From Datisca glomerata (lineage: Eukaryota > Streptophyta > Magnoliopsida > Cucurbitales > Datiscaceae): a stretch of 64,000 nt of DNA. Shown piece by piece: positions 23,130 to 35,383 of this stretch. Position 1 is the stretch's first letter. Each line of letters starts with the position of its first letter. The notes below the pieces were generated by a model that saw nothing but the letters and a program-made list of their open reading frames with translations, had not been told where the DNA came from and did not search any database. The stretch lies in contig QANY01009387.1 of NCBI GenBank assembly GCA_003255025.1, forward strand, positions 2,170,001 to 2,234,000. Reading direction: 5' to 3'. A program made the translations under genes and the position numbers.

Positions 23130-24362
23130 TAAAGACAATCCATTAACCTTTAAAGAGGCGATGGAAGATCCTGAAAATGAGAAATGGCAAGATGCCAATG
23201 AATCAAGAAATGGAATCGATGTATTTCAATTCCGTCTCGGAACCTATAGATCCACATGAAGATGTCAGGCCCATTGGATGTAAATAGATCTTCAAGAAGA
23301 AAAGAGGTGTAGATGGGAAAGTAGAGACTTTCAAAACACGACTAGTAGCTAAAGGCAAAACACAAAGGGAATGAGTCAATTATAAAGAGATATTCTCTCC
23401 GGTTATCATGCTAAAATTCATTTGCATCTTTTTTACCCATATCTGCTAGTTTAGACTATGAAATATGACAAATGAATATCAAGACAACTTTTCTGAATGG
23501 CTCTCTTGAAGAAAGCATCTATATAATGCAAATAGAAGGGTTTGTGAAAAATGGACAATATCAGAAAGTATGTAAGTTACTTAAATCAATTTATGGATTA
23601 AAGCAAGCATCTAGATCTTAGAATCTTACCTTTGATGAGATTATCAAATCATATGGCTTCGAGCAAAATGTTGACGAAGCTTGTATTTATAAATACATCA
23701 AAAATATAGAAACTTTGTCAAAAGTAAAGAAGTCGTTAGTTGAGAAATTCCAAATAAAAGATTTGGGAAAGACGAGCTATATTCTTGGCATCCAAATCCT
23801 AAGGGATATAAAGAACAAGTTATTGACACTTTCTCTGACATGTTATATTGATAAGGTGCTGGCGAGATTCTCTATGGAAAATTCCAAGAAATGTTAACTA
23901 CTGACCAAATATGGAATTGCCCTTTTCAAGGAGTAGTGTCCTAAGACACCTCATGAGGAAGATGATAAGAGAAAGGTTCATTATGCTTCATTTGTTAATA
24001 GTCTCATATATGCAATGTTTTGTACGAGATCAGACATCTGTTATGAAGTAGGAATTATCAGTTGTTATCAATCAAATCCTAGTTTAGAACATTGGATTAC
24101 AGTAAAGAACATTCTCAAGTATCTCCGGAGAACAATAAGTTATATGCTTGCTTATTCAAGTGAAGACATGAATCTTAATGGATATACTGATTTTGAATCA
24201 GATTAGGATGGTTGAAAGTCGATATCTAGATCGTACACCGAGCTGATCTGAATGTTATGGAGGTAACGTTGGCTCAGAATATGGCTGACCCATTTACCAA
24301 GACACTTCATGCAAAGTTATTTGAAAATATGGGATTGAGAGAGTTGTCACATTTGTTTTAGG
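23130..24362 (+). pseudogene. Copia reverse transcriptase and RNase H, degraded
   Basis: Recognisable blocks, in order: KEAMEDPENEKWQDA, the stretch MNIKTTFLNGSLEESIYIMQ with GLKQASRS, then SLVEKFQIKDLGKTSYILGI, and RSDICYEVGIISCYQSNPS. The C-terminal RNase H tail is AQNMADPFTKTLHAKLFENM. Between CIYKYIKN and LSKVKKSL the segment that should contain the catalytic YVDD box is missing, an internal deletion. Stops and frame changes are frequent. The coding part ends immediately before the polypurine tract. Confidence 0.85.
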
Positions 24363-24375
24363 ACAAGTGAGAGAT
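24363..24375 (+). other. Polypurine tract of the Copia element
   Basis: acaagtgagagat directly precedes the TGTTG of the right LTR, as expected for the plus-strand primer. Confidence 0.7.
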
Positions 24376-25785
24376 TGTTGGGCACAGTGTCCTCAAAACG
24401 TGTGTTTAGATTCTTTTAATATAAAATTAATGAAATTTACATTTTTCTTATAATTGTTCTTTTAAATTATTGTTGAATAATTTATGTAAATATCTAAAGT
24501 TCTATATTCATTAATGAGACTATGATTTTGTATAACTATGAGAGGATTAAAGTCATAGATAATGAATAAAATTGTCAGCAACATATTAAAGTATGAAATC
24601 TTTAATTAATGGTTACTAGTATGGTTTACTAGGTATTATGAAATTTTTAATCTAGATGCGGATCATTGATCTGGATAGAAATATTCGTGATAGTACTTTA
24701 TATAATAAGATTATATATGACATGACCGATGTGGATTAATATATTTATTAACTTGCCATTTACCATAAAGATTTAATATACATCGATCTGATGATCATAT
24801 GTAGATCAGTCTGAATCCTGAGTAGTCATGAACTCATATGTATGTCTACTTGATCTTTTGATTCACTCGTTAAAATTTGTTTGTAAAACCGGCTAATGAC
24901 TTTTGTTTTGAAGATTCAATGATGTGGATGATTGGAAACATGATCTTATAAGATTTAGAATCCAAGTTTTCCTAACAGATCATATATTAGTTCTCTTAAG
25001 TGTTAATTGTAAAACTGAATGGTTATTGAGCTCAAGTTTATAATACGATTATAAATTAATCATTCACTAGTGAATTAATTCTACTTAAGGATCAAGAAGT
25101 AATTAGAAGGGTAAAATAGTAATTTTGACCAGCTCTAATTTACGAACCAATAATTGGAGGACAAAACTACATGAACTACACGAGAATACTCTATAAGTAC
25201 ATTATGCAATCTTTAAGAGTACAATTCCATTTTTATAGTGGAGTAATAATAAAATTAATAAATATGATTATTTAATTAAAAAATTTAATTAATAATCTAA
25301 TTTATTCGAGCTTAGGATTATGAGTTCATGGTTTCTAAGTCACCTCTGTATTACACAGTCTAAAGTGTGAATATTCAAGACATGAGAAAATGACTAATTT
25401 GAGATAGGAATTTAATTTCTGGAGCAAATATATAATTATGAGATAATTATAAGAATTAATTAATTAAATTATTTAATATAATTTTTAGAAATTACATTAA
25501 ATAATTTTATCGATTAATTTTGTGTTGATCGATAAGTAAGACAGAATATTTGATTTATGAAATTAAATAATATTAAATCATTATAAGATAATAATTTAAT
25601 TTGATTTATCTAATCTGTTAGTTAACAGATAAGATAATTGATTGATAGATCAGATAAGTTAATTTTGAATTAACTGATATCTAGATATTTATCTGATTAA
25701 AATAAATGATACATTTAAAAAATTGTCATGAGACATATTGAACTGTAACATGTCAATCACTGATTTTGACATGTCAATCACCTCG
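24376..25785 (+). repeat. 3' LTR of the Copia element, truncated
   Basis: Pairs with 17096-18470. The match ends around 25740-25790 (tgtcaatcactgattttgac is duplicated as tgtcaatca at the break). The part homologous to the G-box palindrome and the downstream LTR is lost. Confidence 0.85.
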
Positions 25786-25799
25786 CCTTTCGTCCGCGT

Positions 25800-26830
25800 C
25801 GCCGCGGATTCCCACAAATATACAATATGCATTATAATGCTAAAGCTCAAAGCTAAACAAACAATGTACGCACACTATATTGCAAACCAAGGAGCAAACT
25901 AATTATATGTTACACCACTACGCAGGATACGACACAGATATCACACAAGAGAAATCATGCAGAAACAACCAAATTAAGGGAAACCAACTCAATCAATCAC
26001 CTAACTTAACACCAAATTAAGGGAAACCTCTAGCCACAACACAACACAAACATCCTAACTATCAAACCAACTCAATCAATCACCTAACTTAACACCTCAA
26101 ACGATCTACCAAGGTATACCATAACACACAGCATAAGCTAGCCTAATCGCACCCAAGCAGGACAATCCAAGAACCAAGCACAAAACAAACGATTGATACC
26201 ACATAACAACTAATCGAGCGATCTCACTAGAGACCCTCGACAGTGGTTGAAATCCGACAGAATACAAGCCCAACTAGCTCTGTTCAGGCATCGATACATT
26301 CACCTATTCTCAGATATGGGAAAAACTAACTCGATGAGGAATATACTGTCCGAAGGGAGTCTTGACCTCAAGCACCCACGAGATTCAGAAATAGAGGTTG
26401 AAGACTCGTGGCTAATGAAGAAGAATATGGCCAGTCCCAGAAGAAGCACCTCCCCCCCTCCCTAACTGGATCTGGTGATAACCTTAGAAGAGGATCGTGA
26501 CCAATCACTCGACCTAAAAAATAGGCAAAAATGAACCGAGTCCATCTACCAATTTTACAGCATGGCTTGGAGCTTTGAGGAAGGCAATGAACCGACAACT
26601 ATCTTTAAGTCTCACCTGTAGAGATGAAGATACCAGAGCTAAATCACTCAAAAAAACCCTAAAAGCCACACTAGAGAAATGAAACAAGCAGAGCTCAGGG
26701 CCAGGCTCGGAGATGCTTGATTACCTCTTCGGCGGCTAGGTTTAGGGTTTTAATGTGAGAAGTTTCAAGAGAGAGGTGAAACCTTTTCACTCTAGACCTT
26801 CTCAATAATCCATGTTATTTTATTCATCTT
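25800..26830. repeat. Unclassified dispersed repeat, copy 1
   Basis: Shares its left end with 41985-42240. Here it reads catataatgctaaagctcaa-like (tgcattataatgctaaagct), there tgcactatagtgctaaggct, followed by a run of similar A/C-rich sequence (aacaccaaattaagg, cttaacacctcaaac). Copy 1 also contains an internal duplication of ccaactcaatcaatcaccta. On the minus strand it looks like an untranslated leader with pyrimidine-rich splice-like signals. The ORFs here have no known domain. It abuts the truncated Copia LTR. Confidence 0.5.
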
Positions 26831-27656
26831 TCATCAATGTTAATATTAAATATTAATAATTTTAAAATTAAATGGCTAATAATCAATTGTATAACTTCAA
26901 ATATAGTTTGATAACAACATTAACATGTATGAAATGAAACATAGTTGTATGAAAAAATGTCAAAATATAGACTAAATATAAAAATCTATTTATTTATACG
27001 TACAGTGAAAAATAGAGTTTGAAACAACTATATATATAATGGAATCTAATATGTTTTTAAGAGCTCTGAAGACACACACTGCTCTAGATAGTTCTTTTTT
27101 TTGCATCTACATCTAGTTATTGCATGTTTAATAGTTTTTCATCTTTTAGGATATTACGATAATAGAATTTGAATTGTTTAGTTTATCGTGTGCAACACGT
27201 ATATTAAAGATTATTATATTAACCAGATGTTGTATGAACAAGTATATTATTTTATAATTTAACTTATTCATTCAAAAACTGTTCTAACTACACTCATGTG
27301 AAAGTGACAAAAAAGACCATCTTTCTAGTGTGAACTGCATAAATAGTGGATTTTTTTTATAAAAATAGCCGAACAATGATCGAGGTAACTAATTTAGTTA
27401 TGAAAATACACGGACATAGATAAATTTAATTATGTTACGCCTGTGTAATTTGATAACTAAATTACTTACTCCGTCATTTTAGTAAAAAAAATTATGATAT
27501 TTTTTATAATTTACCTCATTTTTCTTCTATGTTCGTAGTTCTCCATTTTTTTGGCTGACTGTCCATTCGTCTACGACTTGATTTCTTCATATTGAATATA
27601 CAACTTTTCTATCTTTTGAAAAAATGTATTGTTTTTGTATAATCTAAGTGACTGCT
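26831..27656. other. AT-rich intergenic DNA
   Basis: Nothing recognised. A loose inverted repeat lies around 27385-27465 (aactaatttagttatgaaaa against tttgataactaaattactta). Confidence 0.45.
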
Positions 27657-28240
27657 TGAGGCCTTGTTTGACTGTGAGTACTGATAAATACTAAAAGACT
27701 TAACAGTATTATTTTAGCATTGTCTCGTGTTTGGCTTGATAGTCTGTTTGGATTAACTAATACGGTCAGACTAAATAGTGCTCTTATCATCGTATTAACT
27801 AATACGACCCTGATCACTGGGACTCGGCGAGATTAAGAATAAAAAAAAGTCTTGTTCCATTTCTCCTCTCTACCTTAGCTAGGATTTTTAGGGTTTGAAT
27901 TTTCTTTTTGATAGTCTCTTTTTTCACGTACTTATTTATTAACTACATATTTATTTAATAATTGAATGTATCTATATTGTGGAATGTATTGTCTACTTTG
28001 GAAATATGATTTTTTAAGATAAAAATGCAAAATAAGATATAGCTTCAGAACGATGAATGACGATTTTACAATTCAATACTATCATGCACTAAACAATGTC
28101 CAAGTAATGCAGTTTTTTAACTGATATACCACCAAACATTGGACTGTATTATTTAGTCCAATACAATACAATATAGTCTGATCTGACAGATTTAATACAG
28201 TACTATCCAGTATTATCCTAACTGTCAAACGAGACCTCAG
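27657..28240. mobile_element. MITE-like element with inverted ends
   Basis: Left end tgaggccttgtttgactgtg; right end on the minus strand tgaggtctcgtttgacagtt. Inner parts near both ends share words such as agtactg and taatact. It is about 580 bases long, without ORF. The ends look like those of hAT- or Harbinger-type MITEs, but no clear target duplication was found, so the class is open. Confidence 0.6.
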
Positions 28241-31200
28241 ATGATAGCTCTCTTTTTAAGAATACCCTTGTAAGAGTATGAATTTTCTTTTTCTTTTATA
28301 AGTGTGCTAGAGTGGCACACTATTAAATTCTCTTTTCACATTTTCGCCCACATTTGGATACATATTTCATTAAAAACTCAAAAAAGTAACTTAAATAAAA
28401 ATAAACTCTTACCTATTTAATTAAAAAATTATCATTTAAACGTTTTTGTACTACAGAAATATGGTATATGATTTAAACCAAACTAAAACTATATTTTATA
28501 TCAAATATACTTATTCACGCATAAACACAATTGAAAGAGTGGAAAACTAGAAATCATTGTTGAATCGTTGAATGTATGTGTAATTTATATCGAATACCCC
28601 TTGAAGAAGCTCTAAATTTCTACGAATAAATAAATAAGTGTGAAGGCTCATAACGTTTAAGTAATGAATGCTTGATAATGTAAATGCGAAAATGTAAAGC
28701 CAACAAATAAATTAGAGTGTGGAAATTTAAAGTGTATAAATTAAATTGTAGAAACTTAAAGTGCGAAAATGAAGTACAAAAATTGAAGTGCAAGGAGAAG
28801 AAGATAGACGCACTGTATGTTTACGTGGTTAGAGAAATCTCTTCCCAACGCCTATTGCTTCAAGGCACCTCTTGAAGATTTTTAATCTCATGATCTTCTT
28901 ACGGGTGAAGACTGAACCATATAAACTCAATTGACTTATGAGTGTCATTAAGCTTTACAATGTTTTATGTTTTGAGATTTGATTATCTGTTACAATAACT
29001 CCATCTAATAGTAGAGTCTCCACTCTAAGCTTATATAAAAACTATCTTACTCACTCAAGAAATTTGTAGGTATAAAGTTTAAAATATTAAGAAAGATTTG
29101 GGGAGCAAGTCTATTGGCTATGAATTTATATTTTATGAAGAGAAATGAAATGTATAGAAGAGATGGAGGTAAGGTCTAGGAGGGGAAGCTTTTAATAATT
29201 TGAATGAGATACAAGAATTCTTTGACTGGAAGGTAAAGAATTTTTTTACCCAAAATAACACAATATGATTGAAGTATTTGGGTAAACTCTCTCTCTATCT
29301 CTATCTGTCTATCTGTCTATCTATATATCTATCTATCTACCCCCTCTATCTCTTTCCCTCCCTTTTTATCTAGTTGAAATTGAAAGTTATTTTGTTTGTG
29401 ACTTGTCATTATCTTCATCTTATCTAATTTATCTATTGTGCAAAAGAGAGTAAGTCTATTGGCGTTAGGTTTTCTTATAGACGGAGACTTAATTTAAGGA
29501 TAGGATCTCCTAATTATTTTGAGCTCACTGAAGATAAATAAATTGAGTAAGATCTTAATAAAATTATATAAAAACAAATATCTTCATGAACTTCAACATC
29601 CATACTTTGCTTACAATAGTCATTGCATACTTTTGCTTAAATTTATTAATGACTCCAATATTTTGTTATCATAAAAAGCTATCTCAAAGAGATACAGGGC
29701 TAGCAACCTCCCTTTTTTAACGATGACAAATCATTGATACAAAAATAATATTTAATCAAATGAATTTAATGTTGATCATCCTAAATATTTGATCTCTTAA
29801 GCATATGCAACATATATTCATTTGGAAGAACTTTGGAAGCAAGTGCATTGGCTATGAATTGTGTTTTATGAAGAGGAAACGAGGTGTATTTATAAATGAG
29901 AGGGATGCTAGGGTTTAGGAGGAAACTTTTTAGTAATTTTGAATTGAGACACTACAGAAAACACTATGCCCTTAAAACAAAGGACACAAATCTTGACCGA
30001 AAGGGCAATGTAACCCCCAACCCTCGAGGGTTAATATGCATTTTGATTGAAATAATAATTTAATAAAATCACAAATTGAAAACCCCTATTTTACTTGAAT
30101 CGAAAATCTTTATCATAAAATAGCATAAACTAAAACATAACATGATGAATTGGGTGACGGAAACCGATGTCACTCATTGGGTGTCATAATCAGATGGCAC
30201 TCATTAGGTAGCACATGGTTAATTTTTGTTGACATAAATTAGCGCTATTAAATAGTTAAATTTAACTTTTATATTTTCATTTTATAATTGATTTTTAACA
30301 TATTTACTATATTTTTTTTATCTCTTTTACAGTTGAGAGAGAAAGTTCTCATGAGATAAGCAAAAGGGAGAGATGGGGAGAAAATGGGAAAAATTGGGGT
30401 TTGACATTGGAGGATCAAAGCCAAACTTTCATGCAATTTCTAGATGATTCTCTTCGAGTAAGTCAAGTTCTTTATTTTTTGTGTGGTTATTTTATCTTTG
30501 ATTTTGTGATTTCGAATTGTCTTCCACATTGTGGTCTAGAAATGGTGAAGATGAGAATGAAGGTAAAAATGGAGGCTTAAAAATGGGGGAATGAAGGGAG
30601 TTATTTACATAAGAAAAATAGTATCTAAAAATAGAGGAAAATATGACATGGAAGGAAATAATGGAGGCCTTCTCTCTTTGGGCAGGAAGAAGCAAAGTTC
30701 AAAAACGAAGTTAAATTTCTGTCAATTTTGATGAAAAAACGTCATAGAAAGGTGTATTTTAAAATTTCTCAAATTACATCTTATCTTATTCTTACTCTAT
30801 TAAAAGGCGCTTAAAGGGGAAGAACTTTTGATTCACGTTTTTACCCTTCAAACCTTCTTAATATAAATATAATTTAGAGTTTCACATCTTTTCTCATCTA
30901 ATATAATTCATATAATGGAATAGTATTCTCTAATCATTGATAGTTTGTTTATAAATAGTTTTTAAATTAAACATTTTTATAATATTATACAATTAATAAT
31001 GTAAATCCATAAATATGAATTTAATGAATTTCTTAAGATTATTTTAAGTATTCAGTAGTTTATTCGTTAAAAATTTATAAAATTAAATATTATACAATAT
31101 TTATGTTATCGGGATATAAAAATTCACATGAACGAATTGAGAGAAATATTTTTTAATAAGGTAAATTAGCTTTCAATATGATAGAATCTAAAAATCAACG

Positions 31201-31821
31201 AATAATATTTTTATATTGTTCAAATAGTAATGTTATATAGTACAATTCTAATAATATTATAACACGATAATATGTTTATTATTACTACTATTTTACTTTT
31301 AATCATCACTAGAGATGACTTAGAACCAAGAGTTCATTATCTAATGAATTTTTTCGTTCTAATACTCCATCCTAGAGTTCTAATATTTTTAAAATCTCTT
31401 CCAGATTGAATCAAATGACAAAGACATTGTTGAGAAAAATATGACTTTTTCTGGATAAAATGAAAATTTGATTCATGTAATAAGAAAAAAGTTTCTCATT
31501 CCTTAGTCGGAAAAAGATGTGGCCGTGAAATAGGGATTAAGTAGATTTTACAATTATTTTAAATAATATTTTACTTATTTCAAAAATCTACATGCATTAT
31601 AAATTATTTATCGTGTGCAAAACATATACTCGACTAGTTTATATAAAAAAAAATTAAGGATATGATTTATTGCATTTTAGTCAAAAATTATATCCAACCG
31701 ATTTTCGTTTTGCAAGTATTTTGGAAATTGGAAGAGAGTTTTTAGAGGCAGGGATATCTAATATCTTAACTGAAGACACATATAAAATGCTCGGGAAATT
31801 AAACGCAAAAGAGGACCAGAA
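28241..31821. other. Long intergenic region, no gene recognised
   Basis: A+T-rich. Contents: a CTAT/CTGT microsatellite at 29281-29352; a direct repeat of about 120 bases (29100-29220 and 29830-29950); and a CACTACAGAAAA motif at 29951, the usual start of a CACTA transposon, without a visible partner end. The minus ORF at 30492-30695 is unsupported. Confidence 0.5.
29281..29352. repeat. CTAT/CTGT microsatellite
   Basis: ctctctctctatctctatct followed by gtctatctgtctatctatat and further ctat units. Confidence 0.85.
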
Positions 31822-34182
31822 ATGGCGTGTAGGACATTGTTGCGTTTTGTATCTCTAACAGAGACTTGGCCACCCGTTAACCTCTATCGGACCTCCGTTT
31901 CTTCTTCTTTTAGGTCTCCTGCTTCCTCCCTCCACCGATTGCGCGGAAAAATGATAACTGTCAGGGCTCAAGATTTTCACTTTGCAAAAAGAACTCATAA
32001 GCTCAATTGCTCCTCTTACGAATCCCCGTCTTCGCTGTCCTCGTCCTCTCAGGACGACCAGGGTCCCCCTCAAGAAGCTGTTTTGAAAGCAATTTCAGGT
32101 TCGCTTCTAACCTTCTCTGTTAAATTTTCAGCTCATCTTATCGTGAATTTGTTTGTTTTCTCGGTCTTTTTTCTTTTTCACTTGTTGGTGACTGGGTTGG
32201 TACGAAAATGACTCATCTTTTCCTTTCTCCTTTCTCTGATTTTACTCGAATGATGGGGATGATAAACGAATTCTCTGTGTTTTTAGTGGCTTTTAGCTTG
32301 CTCTGCAAATACACGGTTTGAGATAGTTTCCCGCCAGCATTTGGGCATTTTATAATCCACGAGGCATTGTGGGCAATTTATCTCTATGGAAAGGAAAGAA
32401 AACGCGGCTTTGTTTATTTTTATTTTCTGATATTGGCTTTTTGAATGTTTACTTGTAATATTGTATCTTGCGCTTGTTCTGCCAATCCATTGTGGCATTT
32501 ACTTGTAAAAGCATGGAACCATATAATGATACTGTCGCTGTTCTACTATTGGATATAGAGGTGTCTAAAACAGAAGGGAGGGTTGGGCAAACAACAAATG
32601 TAGTTATTGGAGGCACTGTGGCTGATGATTCTACCAATGAATGGCTTGCTTTGGATCAGAAGGTACGTGATCACTGTTTCCTGTCATTTCAATTGTTTTG
32701 CATAGCATGATGTGTTACATGTTTTTTCATGGAAGATTGTCTATTATTCAAGTTTCTGATGAAATAATTTATTTTAGTAGTTTGTAACTGGATTGTTGAA
32801 CCTAATACTATATTTCAATAAATGGGAAAAGGTGAATCCTAGATTAGAGAATGTGATTTCATTAGAAGAAAATCAAAATGAGGATCAGGGTTCTATAATT
32901 TGTTGTCAGACCTTAGACAACGCATTTGACCTGTCAACTATGAGTTCTCTGTCTGTATATTGCACCAATATTGATATTCACTCATTAGTTAACAGGTGAA
33001 CTCTTATCCTACTGTTAGAGGATTCACAGCAATTGGAACTGGAGGTGATGATTTTGTGCAAGCAATGGTTGTCGCGGTTGAATCCGTAATCCAACAGCCA
33101 ATACCTGAGGTAGGTAACTACAGCTACAAAATAGTTACTGTATAATGTGCATCATGCACCGATCTGTGCATGCAACGTGGTTCATCACACAGTTTCTGTG
33201 CATTCTTACCCAAACATTTCTAAAGTTTCTTCACGAGTAGACGTGAGCAATGAACTTTTGCCTATAGTACCTAGCATCTTAGAAATTTACAGTGTTCCGA
33301 AAATGTAGGATTTCCCCAAAGCTGATACTTCATAGTGAAATTCTTAAAGAAGTTTAAACTTCTGATTCAAGAAGAGATGTATTTGATCATGAGGTTTAGT
33401 ATAGGCGTCATACAATGCAACATTAGATGGCTAAGGCAGTGTTAGTGGTTGATTAAGATACTATTACTTGGTCTTCACAGAGATATAAATTGGTAGCAAA
33501 TCGAAAATTACAAGGTTGAGTATGACTTGGTCGTCATACCATGCAACATTTACTCAGCTTGCATGCTCTCATGCGGGCTAGAAAAAGGAGAATTGAGTTT
33601 GACTTACAGATTACTACATTTTAGGTGACGATCTTTCTATGAGAATTAGTAATAACCAGATATATAGTGCACCTAATCCTCTGCTGCCTTCCCAACTAGA
33701 TTATTGTTGTTCATGAAGGATATTGCTTATGTATTTTTTAAATTCTGAACTCTATCAAATATTAAAACTAATCCACCAACCAAAAAATAATTTAGCTTGC
33801 AATCTGATCACCATATTGCTGATTATGACTTATGACAGGCCCGTGTTAGGCAGAAGTTATCATCTAGGGGAAAATACGTCTCAGTAAACATTGGACCAGT
33901 TCAAGTAATTTCAAGTGAGCAGGTATGTATCATGAACCAAAAAATGTATTTTGATTTTCCCCTTAGACGAGGATAGGCTTAGGTGGCAGTCAAATGAAGA
34001 GAAATAACTCATTCTCATTGTTGATATATTATTTTATTTTTCCGCTTTCATCTTTAACGGCGTCTTAGTCCAAATCACACTGAATGAATATAATAATGAC
34101 GACGAAATTTGAATCTGTTTTCCAGGTCCAAGCTGTATACAACGCCATGAGGAGAGATGATAGGATGAAATACTTTCTGTAG
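31822..34182 (+). CDS. DUF493 / YbeD-like plastid protein
   Basis: Five coding exons (31822-32098, 32559-32662, 32996-33109, 33839-33922, 34126-34182) give 211 residues, with GT-AG introns and matching phases. The first 70 or so residues are Ser/Arg-rich with few acids (MACRTLLRFVSLTETWPPVN...), a likely chloroplast transit peptide. The rest includes KTEGRVGQTTNVVIGGT and SYPTVRGFTAIGTGGDDF. The C-terminal part has SSRGKYVSVNIGPVQVISSEQ and ends AMRRDDRMKYFL. That last 80-odd residues has the ACT-like fold of the bacterial YbeD/DUF493 family (sequence family PF04359). Bacterial members are small proteins thought to act in regulation; the plant role is not established. The start is the first ATG of the open frame. 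The gene looks intact. Confidence 0.85.
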
Positions 34183-35383
34183 TTGTATATTTGGCCTCAG
34201 TTTGTATAGACATTTTCTTTAATCTTTTATTGGAGATGAGTTTTCTGTTGTTATTCCATAATTTGTGTACTCTTAATTAAATTCATAACATTAGTATAGG
34301 CCGAAAGTCCACCTCATGAATCATGAGGTGATGAGAAGAATCAACTGATGTTACCCCTTGTCCTGTTCCTGAGGTAGTGCCTCCCATTGATTTCAATACA
34401 ACAACATTAACAATCTATTATCCAAACTCAAATAATCAGATAATAGTTCAAAATTAGATATAGAAATTTTCATCATGAAATTCAAACTTTTGTTTTAGAT
34501 CTTTGGAAGGCAGTACTCTATTCCACTGAGCTGATATTTTGTTCTTTTAGTCAGAATATGACACAATGATAGACATGGACCCGAGTATGCAATCCCCATT
34601 ATACCTAATTTTGTTTGGCTCTTTGTTGAATTTGAAAATATTAAGATATTATCTAAGTAGAAATCCACCTTGAGTAAACCCATTAGGTAATGGTTAGTGT
34701 GTGAATTGTGATTAAAGCATCAATTTCATTAGGTTCAAGAACAATACTTGTTTCATCACAAGGTGAGGAGAAGTTCATCTTCATCGCTGACATGAATCAA
34801 TAAAGTTTGATTATGTACAAAGAAAAATAATCTTATTCTAAATTAGAGATTTGTTTATTAAATAACTGTTAAATCCAAATGAATAATGCACATATTCATA
34901 TCCTACGTCCTAAAATGAAGAAGCAGTCACCATCTTTTCCAAATTTTAATATATCCTCATGACTAGGTACTTCGAATTCGACAAAGCATTTTCAATAGAA
35001 AAATGATTATGTCAGTTATTTCCATTTCATTGTCTTTCCTTACATTATAGGCAACTCAACTTGATCTGGACAGATTTCTTAGTTTGTGACTTGAACAAAA
35101 ACTTTTAGTTATTTACTTCGATCTTAATCATTGATGACGAGCTACTATTCCATAGCTTCATTATTGTCATAACCCTGTCGGCTATTCTCTGTTTGTCATC
35201 AAGCTTTTATATTACTTTAATGCATCATTTTCTCACAAATTGGAGCCTTTCCTGTGACATAAGCAAGTCTTTGTATTTGAATTTTGTTCTTTAAAAAATG
35301 TTCTGTCTCTTGCTTTAGTCCTGAGTTTGTAAAGCTAGGAAGCTCCATTAAGAGAAACAAAGAAGATAAAGAGGAAGATCATC
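34183..35383. other. 3' UTR and intergenic spacer
   Basis: Contains the probable 3' UTR of the DUF493 gene (a T-rich stretch to about 34300) and the 5' leader of the next gene (agagaaacaaagaagataaa before its ATG). No other gene was recognised. Confidence 0.5.

Larger units (their letters stand above)
17096..25785 (+). mobile_element. Ty1/Copia LTR retrotransposon, degraded
   Basis: The left LTR begins TGTTGAACATAGTGTCCTCA and the right LTR TGTTGGGCACAGTGTCCTCA. They then run parallel for about 1.3 kb with perhaps 10-15 percent difference. Between them lie gag, pre-integrase, integrase, reverse transcriptase and RNase H on the plus strand, in Copia order. The right LTR is cut short near 25785, while the left continues into sequence not found on the right. 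The five bases before the left LTR are gatat; no matching duplication exists on the right because that end is lost. Every coding part carries stops and frameshifts, so the element is dead. Confidence 0.9.

Noticed and set aside
30492..30695. Minus-strand ORF of 67 codons
   Set aside because: Short, isolated, low-complexity and without any recognisable family or splice context.
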